NCBI GenBank assembly: GCA_030704425.1
Contig: JAPDHM010000001.1
Span: 1,426,001-1,490,000 of the forward strand
Source of the DNA: Rhodobacteraceae bacterium IMCC1909
GTDB taxonomy: Bacteria; Pseudomonadota; Alphaproteobacteria; Rhodobacterales; Rhodobacteraceae
DNA: 64,000 nucleotides
Direction: 5' to 3'
The notes under the pieces: generated by a model
What the model saw: only the letters and a program-made list of their open reading frames with translations
What the model was told of the DNA's origin: nothing
The model's database searches: none
Shown: positions 27,311 to 35,768 of the stretch, piece by piece
Layout of the letters: each line of letters opens with the position of its first letter
How positions within the stretch are numbered: position 1 is the first letter of the stretch
Made by a program: the position numbers and the translations under genes

Positions 27311-27495
27311 TGGCTGGCCTCCTCGGTCACCGATGCACGCGGTGCGTGGTCATATCCCTCGACAGGACCCGTATTGGTGATCTTCACCAAGCTCAGCACC
27401 GTGACCAAGCCGATAAACATCACCAAACAAATCGCCACGCCAAGGTTTTGACTGCGTCGGCGCCTATGCATATCTGTTTCAACACGAAAACTCAT
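27307..27495 (-). CDS. Small single-helix protein in cytochrome oxidase cluster
   Basis: A 62-residue protein with a basic N-terminus (MHRRRRSQN), one hydrophobic helix (LGVAICLVMFIGLVTVLSLV) and a short periplasmic tail. Small proteins of this kind occur between ctaB and ctaG in Rhodobacteraceae and are thought to be linked to cytochrome oxidase assembly (CoxF-like), though I cannot confirm a function. Four-base overlaps with both ctaB and ctaG argue that it is a real, co-translated gene. Confidence 0.75.
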   Translation of the reverse strand: MSFRVETDMHRRRRSQNLGVAICLVMFIGLVTVLSLVKITNTGPVEGYDHAPRASVTEEASQ

Positions 27496-28427
27496 GACCA
27501 GCCTCCCAGCCCATAGGGCGCCAAAAGCGCCTCTGCCAAAATCGCAAGGAAATGCACGAATAGATAAAGCAGCGAAAACTTAAAGAAGGCCCGCTCTACC
27601 TTGAAATTATCCGCCTCCGACGCCAGCTCATCGCGCCGCCAAATGAGGACAGCATCTTTCAGCACAATCGCATTGCAGATCAACGCCACAATCAGATATA
27701 TCACGCCCCCAATCGAGGTGAAGGCCAAGCCAATTGCCAGGGCCGCTTGCAGCACCGCATAGGCGAGAATGTGACGTCGTGTTGCCGGACGCCCATGGGT
27801 CACCGTGAGCATTGGCACATCGGCATCATCGTAATCCGAGCGCATGAAAAGCGCGAGCGCCCAGAAATGCGGTGGGGTCCACATGAAGATCAAAGCAAAC
27901 ATCAAGACCGCCTCGATGGAGACAGAGCCCGTGGCTGAAACCCACCCAATCAACGGCGGGAAGGCCCCAGCCGCGCCACCGATCACAATATTTTGTGGCG
28001 TCACACGCTTGAGCCATATGGTGTAAATCACCGCATAAAAGAAGATGGTAAAGGCGAGCCATGCGGCCGCATGCCAATTGGCCGCAAGCCCCAGCATGAG
28101 AACGGAGAGACCGGACAAAGCCACCCCCAGCCCCAATGCCGCATCGAGCGAGATTCGCCCCGATGGAATGGGACGGGATTTTGTGCGACGCATAATAGCG
28201 TCAATATCCGCATCCCACCACATATTCAAAGAGCCCGATGCGCCACCGCCAATGGCGATGAATAAGATCGCACAAAAGGCCTCAACCGGGTGCAAGCTCA
28301 CAGGCGCGGCCATCAACCCAACGAAGGCTGTAAACACCACCAACGACATGACACGCGGCTTTAGTAAGGCCACATAGTCGCCAAACACCGGATCGTACTC
28401 TGGGTTATGATCTGCCACCGTCGCCAT
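27492..28427 (-). CDS. ctaB: Protoheme IX farnesyltransferase
   Basis: A 311-residue UbiA-family membrane enzyme that makes heme O from heme B, the precursor of heme A. The prenyl-diphosphate binding motif is NMWWDADIDAIMRRTKSRPIPSGR, and a second aspartate motif lies in MRSDYDDADVPMLTVTHG. YTIWLKRVTPQNIVIGGAAG is a further family block. About nine helices are expected. It follows coxB by 22 bases and overlaps the small membrane protein. Confidence 0.96.
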   Translation of the reverse strand: MATVADHNPEYDPVFGDYVALLKPRVMSLVVFTAFVGLMAAPVSLHPVEAFCAILFIAIGGGASGSLNMWWDADIDAIMRRTKSRPIPSGRISLDAALGLGVALSGLSVLMLGLAANWHAAAWLAFTIFFYAVIYTIWLKRVTPQNIVIGGAAGAFPPLIGWVSATGSVSIEAVLMFALIFMWTPPHFWALALFMRSDYDDADVPMLTVTHGRPATRRHILAYAVLQAALAIGLAFTSIGGVIYLIVALICNAIVLKDAVLIWRRDELASEADNFKVERAFFKFSLLYLFVHFLAILAEALLAPYGLGGWS

Positions 28428-28449
28428 CTACCTTTTGCTCAACACGCGT

Positions 28450-29298
28450 TTAGTTTGATGCCACTTGAACCGATTGTGGCACGCCGGCGAGTTCTTCTAT
28501 CGTGCTTGAAAGCCATGCGTCATATTGCTCTTGGCTCACCACTTTTACTGTGATCGGCATATAGGCATGGGCCTGACCGCAGAGCTCAGAGCACTGACCG
28601 AAGTAAACGCCCTCTTTCTCTGCCGCAAACCACAGCTCAGCCAAACGTCCGGGAACCGCATCTTGTTTCACGCCAAAGGCAGGAATGGTCCAGGAGTGAA
28701 TCACATCGGCGCCGGTCAGCTGCATAACAACGGTCGCGCCAACGGGCACAACAACGGCTGTATCGGTGGCCAGCAAATATTCATCGGGCGCATAGCCATA
28801 ATCGGCCAGTTCATCTTTTTGCAGCATCACGCTGTCAAAACCGAAGTCATGATCGACATATTCATAGCCCCAATACCACTGGTTTCCGGTGACTTTGATG
28901 GTGATGTCTGCTTCTGGGATTTCTTGCTGCTTGAACAAAATTGGCAGCGAGAACGCGCCAATCACAACCAAAATACCAACCGGAACGACCGTCCAAGCCA
29001 CTTCGAGAACCGAATGGTGGGTGAAAGTGCCTGGCGTGTCGTTGCGGCTGCGGTGGAACTTGAACGCAGCATAGGCCAGCAAACAGGTCACAAAGACAGA
29101 AATCACTGTAATGATGACCAACAAGAAATTGTCGAGCCAGACAAGATCGCGCATCAATTCCGTCGCCGGAAATTGAAAGCCCATGCCTTTGGGCTCCGGC
29201 TTGCCGATGGATTCCAATCCTTGGAAATTTTCTTGTGCTTGAGCAACCCCAGCCAAAGTGACCAGTGCTGCGCTTAACAGAGACGTAAGAATTCGCAT
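28450..29298 (-). CDS. coxB: Cytochrome c oxidase subunit II
   Basis: A 282-residue subunit II of aa3-type oxidase. A signal peptide (cleavage near VAQA) precedes two helices and a periplasmic cupredoxin domain. The CuA ligands are visible: His in DVIHSWTIP and C-S-E-L-C-G-Q-A-H-A-Y-M at about 236-247. VTGNQWYWGYEY is the aromatic electron-entry region. First gene of the cluster; subunit I (ctaD) is not within the window, which is usual because it is often encoded elsewhere in this group. Confidence 0.97.
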   Translation of the reverse strand: MRILTSLLSAALVTLAGVAQAQENFQGLESIGKPEPKGMGFQFPATELMRDLVWLDNFLLVIITVISVFVTCLLAYAAFKFHRSRNDTPGTFTHHSVLEVAWTVVPVGILVVIGAFSLPILFKQQEIPEADITIKVTGNQWYWGYEYVDHDFGFDSVMLQKDELADYGYAPDEYLLATDTAVVVPVGATVVMQLTGADVIHSWTIPAFGVKQDAVPGRLAELWFAAEKEGVYFGQCSELCGQAHAYMPITVKVVSQEQYDAWLSSTIEELAGVPQSVQVASN

Positions 29299-29486
29299 GT
29301 TCTACCCTATGTCTTTCGCGCCTTCGCGCTTTTCCGCCACACGAATGTATGACGCGTGATTGTATTTTATGCAGCATCAATCATAACATTGCCTCACACG
29401 CAATTGGTTGATCCGCGTCAAAGGGACGCCAGTGGCAAAATTCACCCGCGAAAACCACTTTTCGCCAAAATATCGCAAGGAATTTC

Positions 29487-30908
29487 ATGACTGATTCTCT
29501 ATTTCGCCCGTTTGAGACCCATCTCGATCGGGAGTCGGCCCGTGAGATTCTTAAATCAACCCTGATTGGAGCCGAAGATGGAGAGCTGTTTTTAGAGCGC
29601 TCTAGGTCCGAAGTGTTGTCCTTTGACGACGGGCGGCTGCGCACGTCGAGTTTTGATGCCTCTGAAGGCTTCGGCCTGCGCGCAGTCCAGGGCGAGCGGG
29701 TCGGCTACGCGCATGCAACCGAAATTTCCGAACAGGCCATGCGCCGCGGCGCAGGCACTGTACGCTTGGCCGTTCAGGCAGGTGGCGGGCCATTATGCGC
29801 CGCGCCGCCCACCACCAATCGCCGTCTCTACAGCGATCACAACCCCCTCAGCGATTCGAGCTTTCCGGCCAAGATCGATATTCTGCGCGAGATTGATGCG
29901 TATGCCCGCGGTTTGGACCGCCGCGTGGTCCAAGTCTCGGCCACGATCGCAGCCTCCCATCAAGAGGTGGTCATCTTACGCGCAGAGGGGCCTGATGTTT
30001 CCGACAGCCGCCCAATGGTGCGCATGAATGTCTCGGTTATTGTGGAGCAAGACGGGCAACGCCAAACCGGCTATGTCGGCGGCGGTGGGCGCTATGGGCT
30101 GGGTGGCATGCTTGAACCAAGCCATTGGCAACCTTTGGTGCGCGAAGCTCTGCGCATCGCGGTGGTCAACCTCGCCGCTATTCCCGCCCCTGCGGGGGTC
30201 ATGGATGTGGCCCTGGGTGCAGGATGGCCCGGCATCTTATTACATGAAGCGGTTGGCCATGGGCTGGAAGGTGATTTCAACCGCAAAGGCACCTCTGCCT
30301 TCGCGGGTCTCATGGGCCAAAGGATCGCGGCCTCAGGTGTCACGGTCCTGGATGATGGCACAATACCAGACCGCCGCGGATCGATCAGCATTGACGATGA
30401 GGGCACACCAAGCGGCAAAAATATCTTGATCGAAGACGGAATATTGGTCGGCTATATGCAGGACCGACAAAACGCGCGGCTCAGCGGCAATGCCCCAACA
30501 GGCAACGGCCGCCGCCAGAGCTTTGCCCATGCGCCCATGCCGCGCATGACCAACACCTATATGTTGGGCGGGGATGTGGATCCCAAGGATATGCTTTGCG
30601 ATATGAAAGACGGGATTTACGCCGTAGGCTTCGGTGGAGGTCAGGTCGATATCACCAACGGGAAATTCGTCTTTTCCTGCACCGAGGCCTATCAGGTTAA
30701 AAACGGCAAGGTCGGCGCTCCAGTCAAAGGCGCCACGCTGATTGGCGATGGGGCCACAGCCCTGCAACAGATTCGCGCCATCGGCAATGACATGCGGCTC
30801 GACGACGGCATGGGCAATTGCGGCAAGCAAGGCCAATGGGTGCCTGTGGGCGTGGGGCAGCCATCCTTGCTGATCGGTGGATTGACCGTGGGGGGATCGG
30901 CGACTTAA
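29487..30908 (+). CDS. tldD: Metalloprotease TldD
   Basis: A 473-residue TldD, the active subunit of the TldD/TldE zinc protease that degrades unfolded peptides and matures some peptides. The zinc motif HExxxH is HEAVGHGLEGDFNRKGTSAF, and GFGGGQVDITNGKFVFSC supplies a distal ligand cysteine region. MGNCGKQGQWVPVGVGQPS closes the protein in the family manner. Divergent from coxB, monocistronic. tldE (pmbA) is not in view. Confidence 0.96.
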   Translation: MTDSLFRPFETHLDRESAREILKSTLIGAEDGELFLERSRSEVLSFDDGRLRTSSFDASEGFGLRAVQGERVGYAHATEISEQAMRRGAGTVRLAVQAGGGPLCAAPPTTNRRLYSDHNPLSDSSFPAKIDILREIDAYARGLDRRVVQVSATIAASHQEVVILRAEGPDVSDSRPMVRMNVSVIVEQDGQRQTGYVGGGGRYGLGGMLEPSHWQPLVREALRIAVVNLAAIPAPAGVMDVALGAGWPGILLHEAVGHGLEGDFNRKGTSAFAGLMGQRIAASGVTVLDDGTIPDRRGSISIDDEGTPSGKNILIEDGILVGYMQDRQNARLSGNAPTGNGRRQSFAHAPMPRMTNTYMLGGDVDPKDMLCDMKDGIYAVGFGGGQVDITNGKFVFSCTEAYQVKNGKVGAPVKGATLIGDGATALQQIRAIGNDMRLDDGMGNCGKQGQWVPVGVGQPSLLIGGLTVGGSAT

Positions 30909-30929
30909 AGCGCATCGCACCCGCGCTTT
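30907..30929 (+). terminator. Stem-loop after tldD
   Basis: AAAGCGC, nine-base loop, GCGCTTT: a perfect 7-bp stem beginning at the tldD stop codon. There is no proper T-run after it, so it is only a possible terminator. Confidence 0.35.
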
Positions 30930-31041
30930 GCGCGCTTTCACCGAACATTAACCATGCCCTGCCTAGCTTTTGACCGTGACAAAAGCGAGATAAGACACGA
31001 CCCAACCTCCCAGTGGCGCCCAAACCTCACCCCAGCCCCGC

Positions 31042-31971
31042 ATGAGCGAAGACGATCGAATCGCGCGGCTGCAATTGTTGCGCTCCCCGCGCGTCGGGCC
31101 GGCCACCTACAGGCGGCTGATGGCCACCCATGGCACGGCTGCCGAAGCCCTGAGAGCCCTGCCCGACTTGGCCCGCAGCAAGGGCGTCAAATCTTATCAG
31201 CTGTGTAGCGAGCATATGGCGCAGCGCGAATATTTCACCGGCAAGAAAATTGGCGCAGATCTCATTTTTGAGCATGAAGCTGGCTACCCGCGGCTGTTGG
31301 CTGAAATCTCCGACGCCCCGCCCTTTCTTTGGGTTTTGGGACAACAAGAGCAGCTCACGCGTCCCTGCGTGGCAGTTGTGGGCGCGCGCAATGCCTCCTC
31401 CTTGGGCACGCGCACGGCCCACTGTCTGGCCGCAGGTGTTGCAGAAGCCGGTTTGATCGTCGTGTCTGGTCTGGCCCGTGGCATCGATGCCGCCGCCCAT
31501 GCCGCCAGCCTGCCACATGGGGCCATTGGCGTGCATGCGGGCGGCTTAGATGTGATCTACCCGGCCGAAAATTCCGAGCTTGCCAAGTCCATTTTGCAAA
31601 AAGGCGCGCGCATTTCTGAACAACCCATTGGATTTCACCCCACCGCTCGTTTCTTTCCCAAACGCAATCGCCTTATCTCCGGCCTCTGCCAGGCGGTTGT
31701 GATTGTGGAGGCGGTGGCGGTGGCGGTGGCGGTGGCGGTGGCGGTGGCGGTGGCGGTGGCGGTGGCGGTGGCGGTGGCGGTGGCGGTGGCAAAATCAAGC
31801 ACATTTATCACCACAAGGCAAGCGCTCGAGCAAGGGCGCGAGGTTCTGGCTGTGCCTGGCCATCCCATGGATGCGCGCGCCGCCGGGTGCAATGTTCTGA
31901 TCCGCGATGGCGCCTGTTTGGTGCGCAGTGTCGATGATATATTGCAAGCCATCTATCCGGCGACACAATAA
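31042..31971 (+). CDS. dprA: DNA-processing protein DprA with VA-repeat insertion, truncated
   Basis: A 309-residue DprA: it loads RecA onto incoming single-stranded DNA in natural transformation. An N-terminal helical domain (RSPRVGPATYRRLMATHGTA) is followed by the Rossmann-like core (VAVVGARNASSLGTRTAHCL, SGLARGIDAAAHAASL, PKRNRLISGLCQAVVIVEA, LEQGREVLAVPGHPMD). After VVIVEA there is a stretch of 13 Val-Ala pairs, absent from the family, encoded by tandem GTGGCG; the normal continuation (AKSSTFITTRQALEQG) then resumes. The frame ends at TAA 31969-31971, where family members continue into a winged-helix domain; that domain follows in the same frame at 31990. The core is complete, so partial function is possible. 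Confidence 0.85.
   Translation: MSEDDRIARLQLLRSPRVGPATYRRLMATHGTAAEALRALPDLARSKGVKSYQLCSEHMAQREYFTGKKIGADLIFEHEAGYPRLLAEISDAPPFLWVLGQQEQLTRPCVAVVGARNASSLGTRTAHCLAAGVAEAGLIVVSGLARGIDAAAHAASLPHGAIGVHAGGLDVIYPAENSELAKSILQKGARISEQPIGFHPTARFFPKRNRLISGLCQAVVIVEAVAVAVAVAVAVAVAVAVAVAVAVAVAKSSTFITTRQALEQGREVLAVPGHPMDARAAGCNVLIRDGACLVRSVDDILQAIYPATQ
31711..31790 (+). repeat. 13-unit GTGGCG tandem repeat inside dprA
   Basis: After a GCG codon the hexamer GTGGCG repeats 13 times (the last unit ends GTGGCA), encoding Val-Ala pairs. Unit length is a multiple of three, so copy-number change keeps the frame. The array is essentially perfect, which indicates recent expansion by slippage. Confidence 0.97.
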
Positions 31972-31989
31972 CCGCCACCGCTATCGCCA

Positions 31990-32265
31990 ATGGTCGCACA
32001 AAAGCGCCCCCAAACAATCCAGGCGACCTTGCCCCTTCCACATGGAAAAACACAGCCCTATCAAACCCGACGCAAGGATCTGGTTCAAACTTTGCACAAA
32101 CAAATTTTAGATCGTCTCAGCGCCGCGCCGCTGGCCGAAGATCAGCTGATCCGCGATCTCAAAATACCCGCCGCCCATGTCGCCCCGGCCATCACCGAAC
32201 TGGAACTCTCTGGTCGTCTGGAGCGGCACCCCGGCGGGCTTTTGGCGCGCATCCACAACCACTAA
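31990..32265 (+). CDS. Detached DprA C-terminal winged-helix domain
   Basis: A 91-residue frame that is the C-terminal domain of DprA: LHKQILDRLSAAPLAEDQLI RDLKIPAAHVAPAITELELS GRLERHPGGLLARIHNH is the usual DprA winged helix that follows the Rossmann core. It is in exactly the same frame as dprA, separated by one TAA stop and six codons, with an ATG at 31990 but no ribosome binding site. The simplest reading is one original gene interrupted by a nonsense change, with this part unexpressed or made only by readthrough or coupled restart. Confidence 0.7.
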   Translation: MVAQKRPQTIQATLPLPHGKTQPYQTRRKDLVQTLHKQILDRLSAAPLAEDQLIRDLKIPAAHVAPAITELELSGRLERHPGGLLARIHNH

Positions 32266-32354
32266 ATTCGTTTTTTTGTGCAACCTCCATTGACAAATTG
32301 CTCTTGCACCCCCTTTTTGACGTAAGAATTTTTCTTAACTCGCAGGGTACACCC

Positions 32355-34919
32355 ATGGCTGTTGTTGTTGTAGAATCTCCTGCTAAGGCAAAGACAATAA
32401 ACAAATATCTTGGACCAGGCTTCACTGTTCTTGCCTCCTACGGTCACGTACGTGATTTGCCGCCCAAAGATGGCTCGGTGGATCCCGAGAATGAATTTGA
32501 GATGCTTTGGGAGGTTGGCGCGGCCAGCAAAAAACACGTCAAGGCCATTGCCGATGCCCTCAAAGACGACAATGAGCTGATCCTCGCGACCGACCCTGAC
32601 CGCGAGGGCGAAGCGATCAGCTGGCATTTGCAAGAGACGCTCACCAAGCGCCGCGCAATCAAAAAAGACACGCCCGTTTCCCGTGTGGTCTTCAACGCCA
32701 TCACCAAGACCGCCGTCACCGAAGCCATGAAGAATCCGCGTCAAGTGGATATGGAATTGGTTGAGGCCTATTTGGCCCGCCGCGCCCTGGATTACCTTGT
32801 GGGCTTCAAGCTCTCCCCCGTGCTCTGGCGTCGCTTGCCGGGGGCGAAATCGGCTGGGCGGGTGCAATCGGTCTGCCTGCGGCTGATAGTTGACCGCGAA
32901 ATGGAAATTGAGGCATTCAATCCGCGTGAATATTGGACCGTCGGTGCCAGTCTGAGCACCCCGCGCGGCCAGCAATTTGACGCGCGGCTGACCAGTCTGG
33001 GCGGCAAGCGCCTCGATAAGTTTGATCTGGCGAATGAAACCGAGGCGGAATTGGCGGTTCAGGCGGTGCGCAGCCGGGATCTGACCGCCACGTCGGTGGA
33101 AGCCAAACCCGCAAATCGCAACCCCTCGGCCCCCTTCATGACCTCGACACTGCAGCAAGAGGCAAGCCGCAAATTCGGCATGGGCGCCCGGCAAACCATG
33201 TCGGCCGCACAGCGCCTTTATGAGGCTGGCTTGATCACCTACATGCGGACCGATGGGATCGATATGGCGCCAGAAGCGGTGCAAGCCGCCCGCGCCGTGA
33301 TCGGTGGACGCTATGGGGCGCAATATGTGCCGGAGCAACCGCGTCTGTATAAAAATAAGGCAAAGAACGCCCAAGAGGCGCATGAATGTATTCGCCCCAC
33401 CGAAATGGGCCAAACCCCTGACAGCCTATCGATATCCGACGCTGACCAAAAGAAACTCTATGATCTGATCTGGAAACGAACGGTCGCAAGCCAAATGGCA
33501 GCGGCCCGTTTGGAGCGCACCACGGTTGAAATTGAATCAAGCGATGGGCAGGTCGGTCTGCGCGCCACCGGGCAAGTGATGCTCTTTGACGGCTTCATGC
33601 AGGTCTATGAGGAAGGGCGTGACGACACGGTTGTTGACGATGATGACAAGCGTTTGCCACAAATCAGCGCCGCGGATCCCCTGGCCAAAAAATCTGTCAC
33701 CCCTGAGCAGCATCATACCCAGCCACCACCGCGCTACACCGAGGCCAGCTTGGTCAAGCGTATGGAAGAGCTGGGCATTGGTCGTCCCTCCACCTATGCC
33801 TCGGTCGTCACCACAATCCAAGATCGCGACTATGTGCGCAAAGAGAAGAACCGTCTGATTCCTGAGGATAAGGGGCGTTTGGTGACTGTTTTCCTGAGCA
33901 GTTTCTTCCGCCAATACGTCGGCTATGAGTTCACGGCCAATTTGGAAAATGAATTGGATGACGTTTCGGCCGGTGATCGCGAATACCGCACGGTTTTGAG
34001 CCGTTTCTGGAAGGACTTCAAGGTCGCGATTGACGAGGCGATGGATCAATCCATCACTGAAGTTCTTGAAAAAATTAACGATGTCCTTGAGCCGCATCTC
34101 TTTCCCATGGAAGAGCCCGGAGTTGATCCACGCATCTGCAAAAGCTGTGGCAATGGGCGTTTGTCCATGCGCACAGCCCGATCTGGTGGCGCATTTATCG
34201 GCTGTTCAAACTACCCAGAATGCCGCTTTACCCGCCCATTCGGACCGCCCGGCACCGAAAGCAGCGCCATCGGTCCCGATGGAAAGCTCTTGGGGCATGA
34301 TGGCGCGGATCCCATCAGCCTGCGCGATGGGCGCTACGGCCCCTATGTGCAGCGCGGCACCGTCACGGAGGAAAACCCCAAGCCACCGCGGATATCCATT
34401 CCAAAAAGCTGGTCCTTGGATGAGTTGACCTTTGAAAAGGCCGTGCAGCTTTTATCCCTACCCCGCGAAATTGGCCCGCATCCTGAAGATGGGGTGATGA
34501 TCGAATCTTCAATCGGGCGCTTCGGCCCCTATGTGAAACACGGCACGCTCTACGCCAATATCGGCGATATCGACGAAGTGTGGAGCATCGGCATGAACCG
34601 GGCCGTGGAAGAATTGGCCAAAAAGGCTGCGCGGAGTGGACGGGGCGCGGCCGCCAAGCCGCTGCATGAGTTGGGCGAACACCCCAGCGAGGGCGGCCCA
34701 GTCAATGTCATGGATGGGCGCTATGGTCCTTATGTGAAATGGGGCAAAGTGAATGCCACCATTCCAAAAGAGATTGAGCCGGCCCAGGTCACCATGGAAC
34801 TCGCTGTGGATCTGATTGCGCAAAAAGCGCCTGCCAAAAAGAAGAAAGCGGCGGCCAAGAAAAAACCCACCACCAAAAAATCCGCTGCGGCTAAAAAAGC
34901 GCCCGCAAAAAAGGATTAA
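32355..34919 (+). CDS. topA: DNA topoisomerase I
   Basis: An 854-residue type IA topoisomerase that relaxes negative supercoils. The Toprim domain opens with VVVVESPAKAKTINKYLG and has the DPDREGEAISWH metal motif; the catalytic tyrosine is Tyr296 in LITYMRTDGIDM. One C-terminal zinc ribbon (CKSCGNGRLS...GCSNYPECRF, about 594-625) is followed by repeated GPYVKxG modules and a very Lys/Ala-rich tail, as in alphaproteobacterial TopA. ATG 32355 gives the standard MAVVVVESPAKAK start with AGGGT upstream. Confidence 0.97.
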   Translation: MAVVVVESPAKAKTINKYLGPGFTVLASYGHVRDLPPKDGSVDPENEFEMLWEVGAASKKHVKAIADALKDDNELILATDPDREGEAISWHLQETLTKRRAIKKDTPVSRVVFNAITKTAVTEAMKNPRQVDMELVEAYLARRALDYLVGFKLSPVLWRRLPGAKSAGRVQSVCLRLIVDREMEIEAFNPREYWTVGASLSTPRGQQFDARLTSLGGKRLDKFDLANETEAELAVQAVRSRDLTATSVEAKPANRNPSAPFMTSTLQQEASRKFGMGARQTMSAAQRLYEAGLITYMRTDGIDMAPEAVQAARAVIGGRYGAQYVPEQPRLYKNKAKNAQEAHECIRPTEMGQTPDSLSISDADQKKLYDLIWKRTVASQMAAARLERTTVEIESSDGQVGLRATGQVMLFDGFMQVYEEGRDDTVVDDDDKRLPQISAADPLAKKSVTPEQHHTQPPPRYTEASLVKRMEELGIGRPSTYASVVTTIQDRDYVRKEKNRLIPEDKGRLVTVFLSSFFRQYVGYEFTANLENELDDVSAGDREYRTVLSRFWKDFKVAIDEAMDQSITEVLEKINDVLEPHLFPMEEPGVDPRICKSCGNGRLSMRTARSGGAFIGCSNYPECRFTRPFGPPGTESSAIGPDGKLLGHDGADPISLRDGRYGPYVQRGTVTEENPKPPRISIPKSWSLDELTFEKAVQLLSLPREIGPHPEDGVMIESSIGRFGPYVKHGTLYANIGDIDEVWSIGMNRAVEELAKKAARSGRGAAAKPLHELGEHPSEGGPVNVMDGRYGPYVKWGKVNATIPKEIEPAQVTMELAVDLIAQKAPAKKKKAAAKKKPTTKKSAAAKKAPAKKD

Positions 34920-34928
34920 CTCCTGGCT

Positions 34929-35768
34929 TTAACGCTGCGGCGGTGCCCCAAAAGCGCGCAGAACCTCCTGCGCGGCACGTTGGACCGGATCAAGCGTATC
35001 CGATAGGATTTGCACCCGATCAAACCGCGCCGGATCAGCCTCAACCGCGGCGCGAAGGGCCGACCCAAATGCCATCCGCAATTCAGTTCCGATATTGAAT
35101 TTGCAAATCGACGTCTTTGCCGCCAGATGTCGGCGCTGCTCTACCGGAACACCAGAGCCGCCATGAATGACCAAAGGCACCGACGTTAGCGCCTCAATCT
35201 GAGCAATGCGCTCCAAATCCAGACCGCCTTCCTTATCTTGCTGTAAATGCACATTGCCAACACTGATCGCAATGGCATCGGCCCCGCTCTCGCGGGCAAA
35301 TTTTGCGGCCTCTTCAGGATCGGTTCCATTAGAGCTTTCCCCGCCAGAATATCCAACAAACCCAATTTCGCCTTCACAGGAGATGCCTGCCGCATGGGCC
35401 ATCTCGGCAATTGCGGCGGTTTCATCAATATTTTGCTGCAAAGGTTTGCGCGAGCCGTCGAACATCACCGATGTGAAACCGCTTTCCAAGGCAAGTCTGC
35501 AGTCTTCAAAGGTATAGCCATGATCCAGATGGGCCACCACAGGCACCGAGGCCGCCTCCGCCAAATGCCGAAACATTTTGCCCAGAACCGGCAGCGGCGT
35601 ATGCGACCGGCACGATGGCCCGGCCTGCAGGATAACCGGGCAGTTCTCCGCCTCAGCCGCCGCCAAATAGGCGCGCATATCTTCCCAACCTAGGGTCACC
35701 AATCCCCCCACCGCATAGCCCTGCTTTAGGGCCGGTTGCAGCACCTCAGCGAGAGTTGCGAGGGTCAT
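34929..35768 (-). CDS. iolJ: Class II aldolase, IolJ-like
   Basis: A 279-residue zinc-dependent class II ketose-bisphosphate aldolase. VPVVAHLDHGYTFEDC holds the catalytic Asp and a zinc His, GEIGFVGYSGGESS has the acidic metal-site residue, and VPLVIHGGSGVP and KFNIGTELR complete the active site. In this position, downstream of iolD-iolC-iolB, it most likely cleaves 2-deoxy-5-keto-gluconate-6-phosphate to malonate semialdehyde and dihydroxyacetone phosphate (IolJ), but fructose- or tagatose-bisphosphate aldolase activity is an alternative. Overlaps iolB by four bases. Confidence 0.85.
   Translation of the reverse strand: MTLATLAEVLQPALKQGYAVGGLVTLGWEDMRAYLAAAEAENCPVILQAGPSCRSHTPLPVLGKMFRHLAEAASVPVVAHLDHGYTFEDCRLALESGFTSVMFDGSRKPLQQNIDETAAIAEMAHAAGISCEGEIGFVGYSGGESSNGTDPEEAAKFARESGADAIAISVGNVHLQQDKEGGLDLERIAQIEALTSVPLVIHGGSGVPVEQRRHLAAKTSICKFNIGTELRMAFGSALRAAVEADPARFDRVQILSDTLDPVQRAAQEVLRAFGAPPQR

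Noticed and set aside
27476-27495. Third copy of the hairpin repeat, because of a TTTCGTGTTGAAA-like string
   Set aside because: Only about 13 bases match, within the start of the small cytochrome-oxidase-cluster gene; the other two hairpins are absent.
25919-29298. Missing cytochrome oxidase subunit I as a sign of a broken cluster
   Set aside because: ctaD is commonly encoded away from coxB-ctaB-ctaG-coxC in this family, so its absence is not unusual.
31711-31790. Could the regular repeat be a CRISPR array?
   Set aside because: The units are 6 bp with no spacers; it is a simple tandem repeat inside a coding frame.
31635-31952. Open frame on the opposite strand of dprA coding for a long Ala-Thr repeat protein
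   Set aside because: It is the mirror of the GTGGCG array in dprA; the plus-strand frame encodes a recognisable protein.
32262-33413. 383-residue open frame antisense to topA
   Set aside because: Lies wholly opposite a clear topA frame, shows no domain, and arises from the codon pattern of a GC-rich gene.
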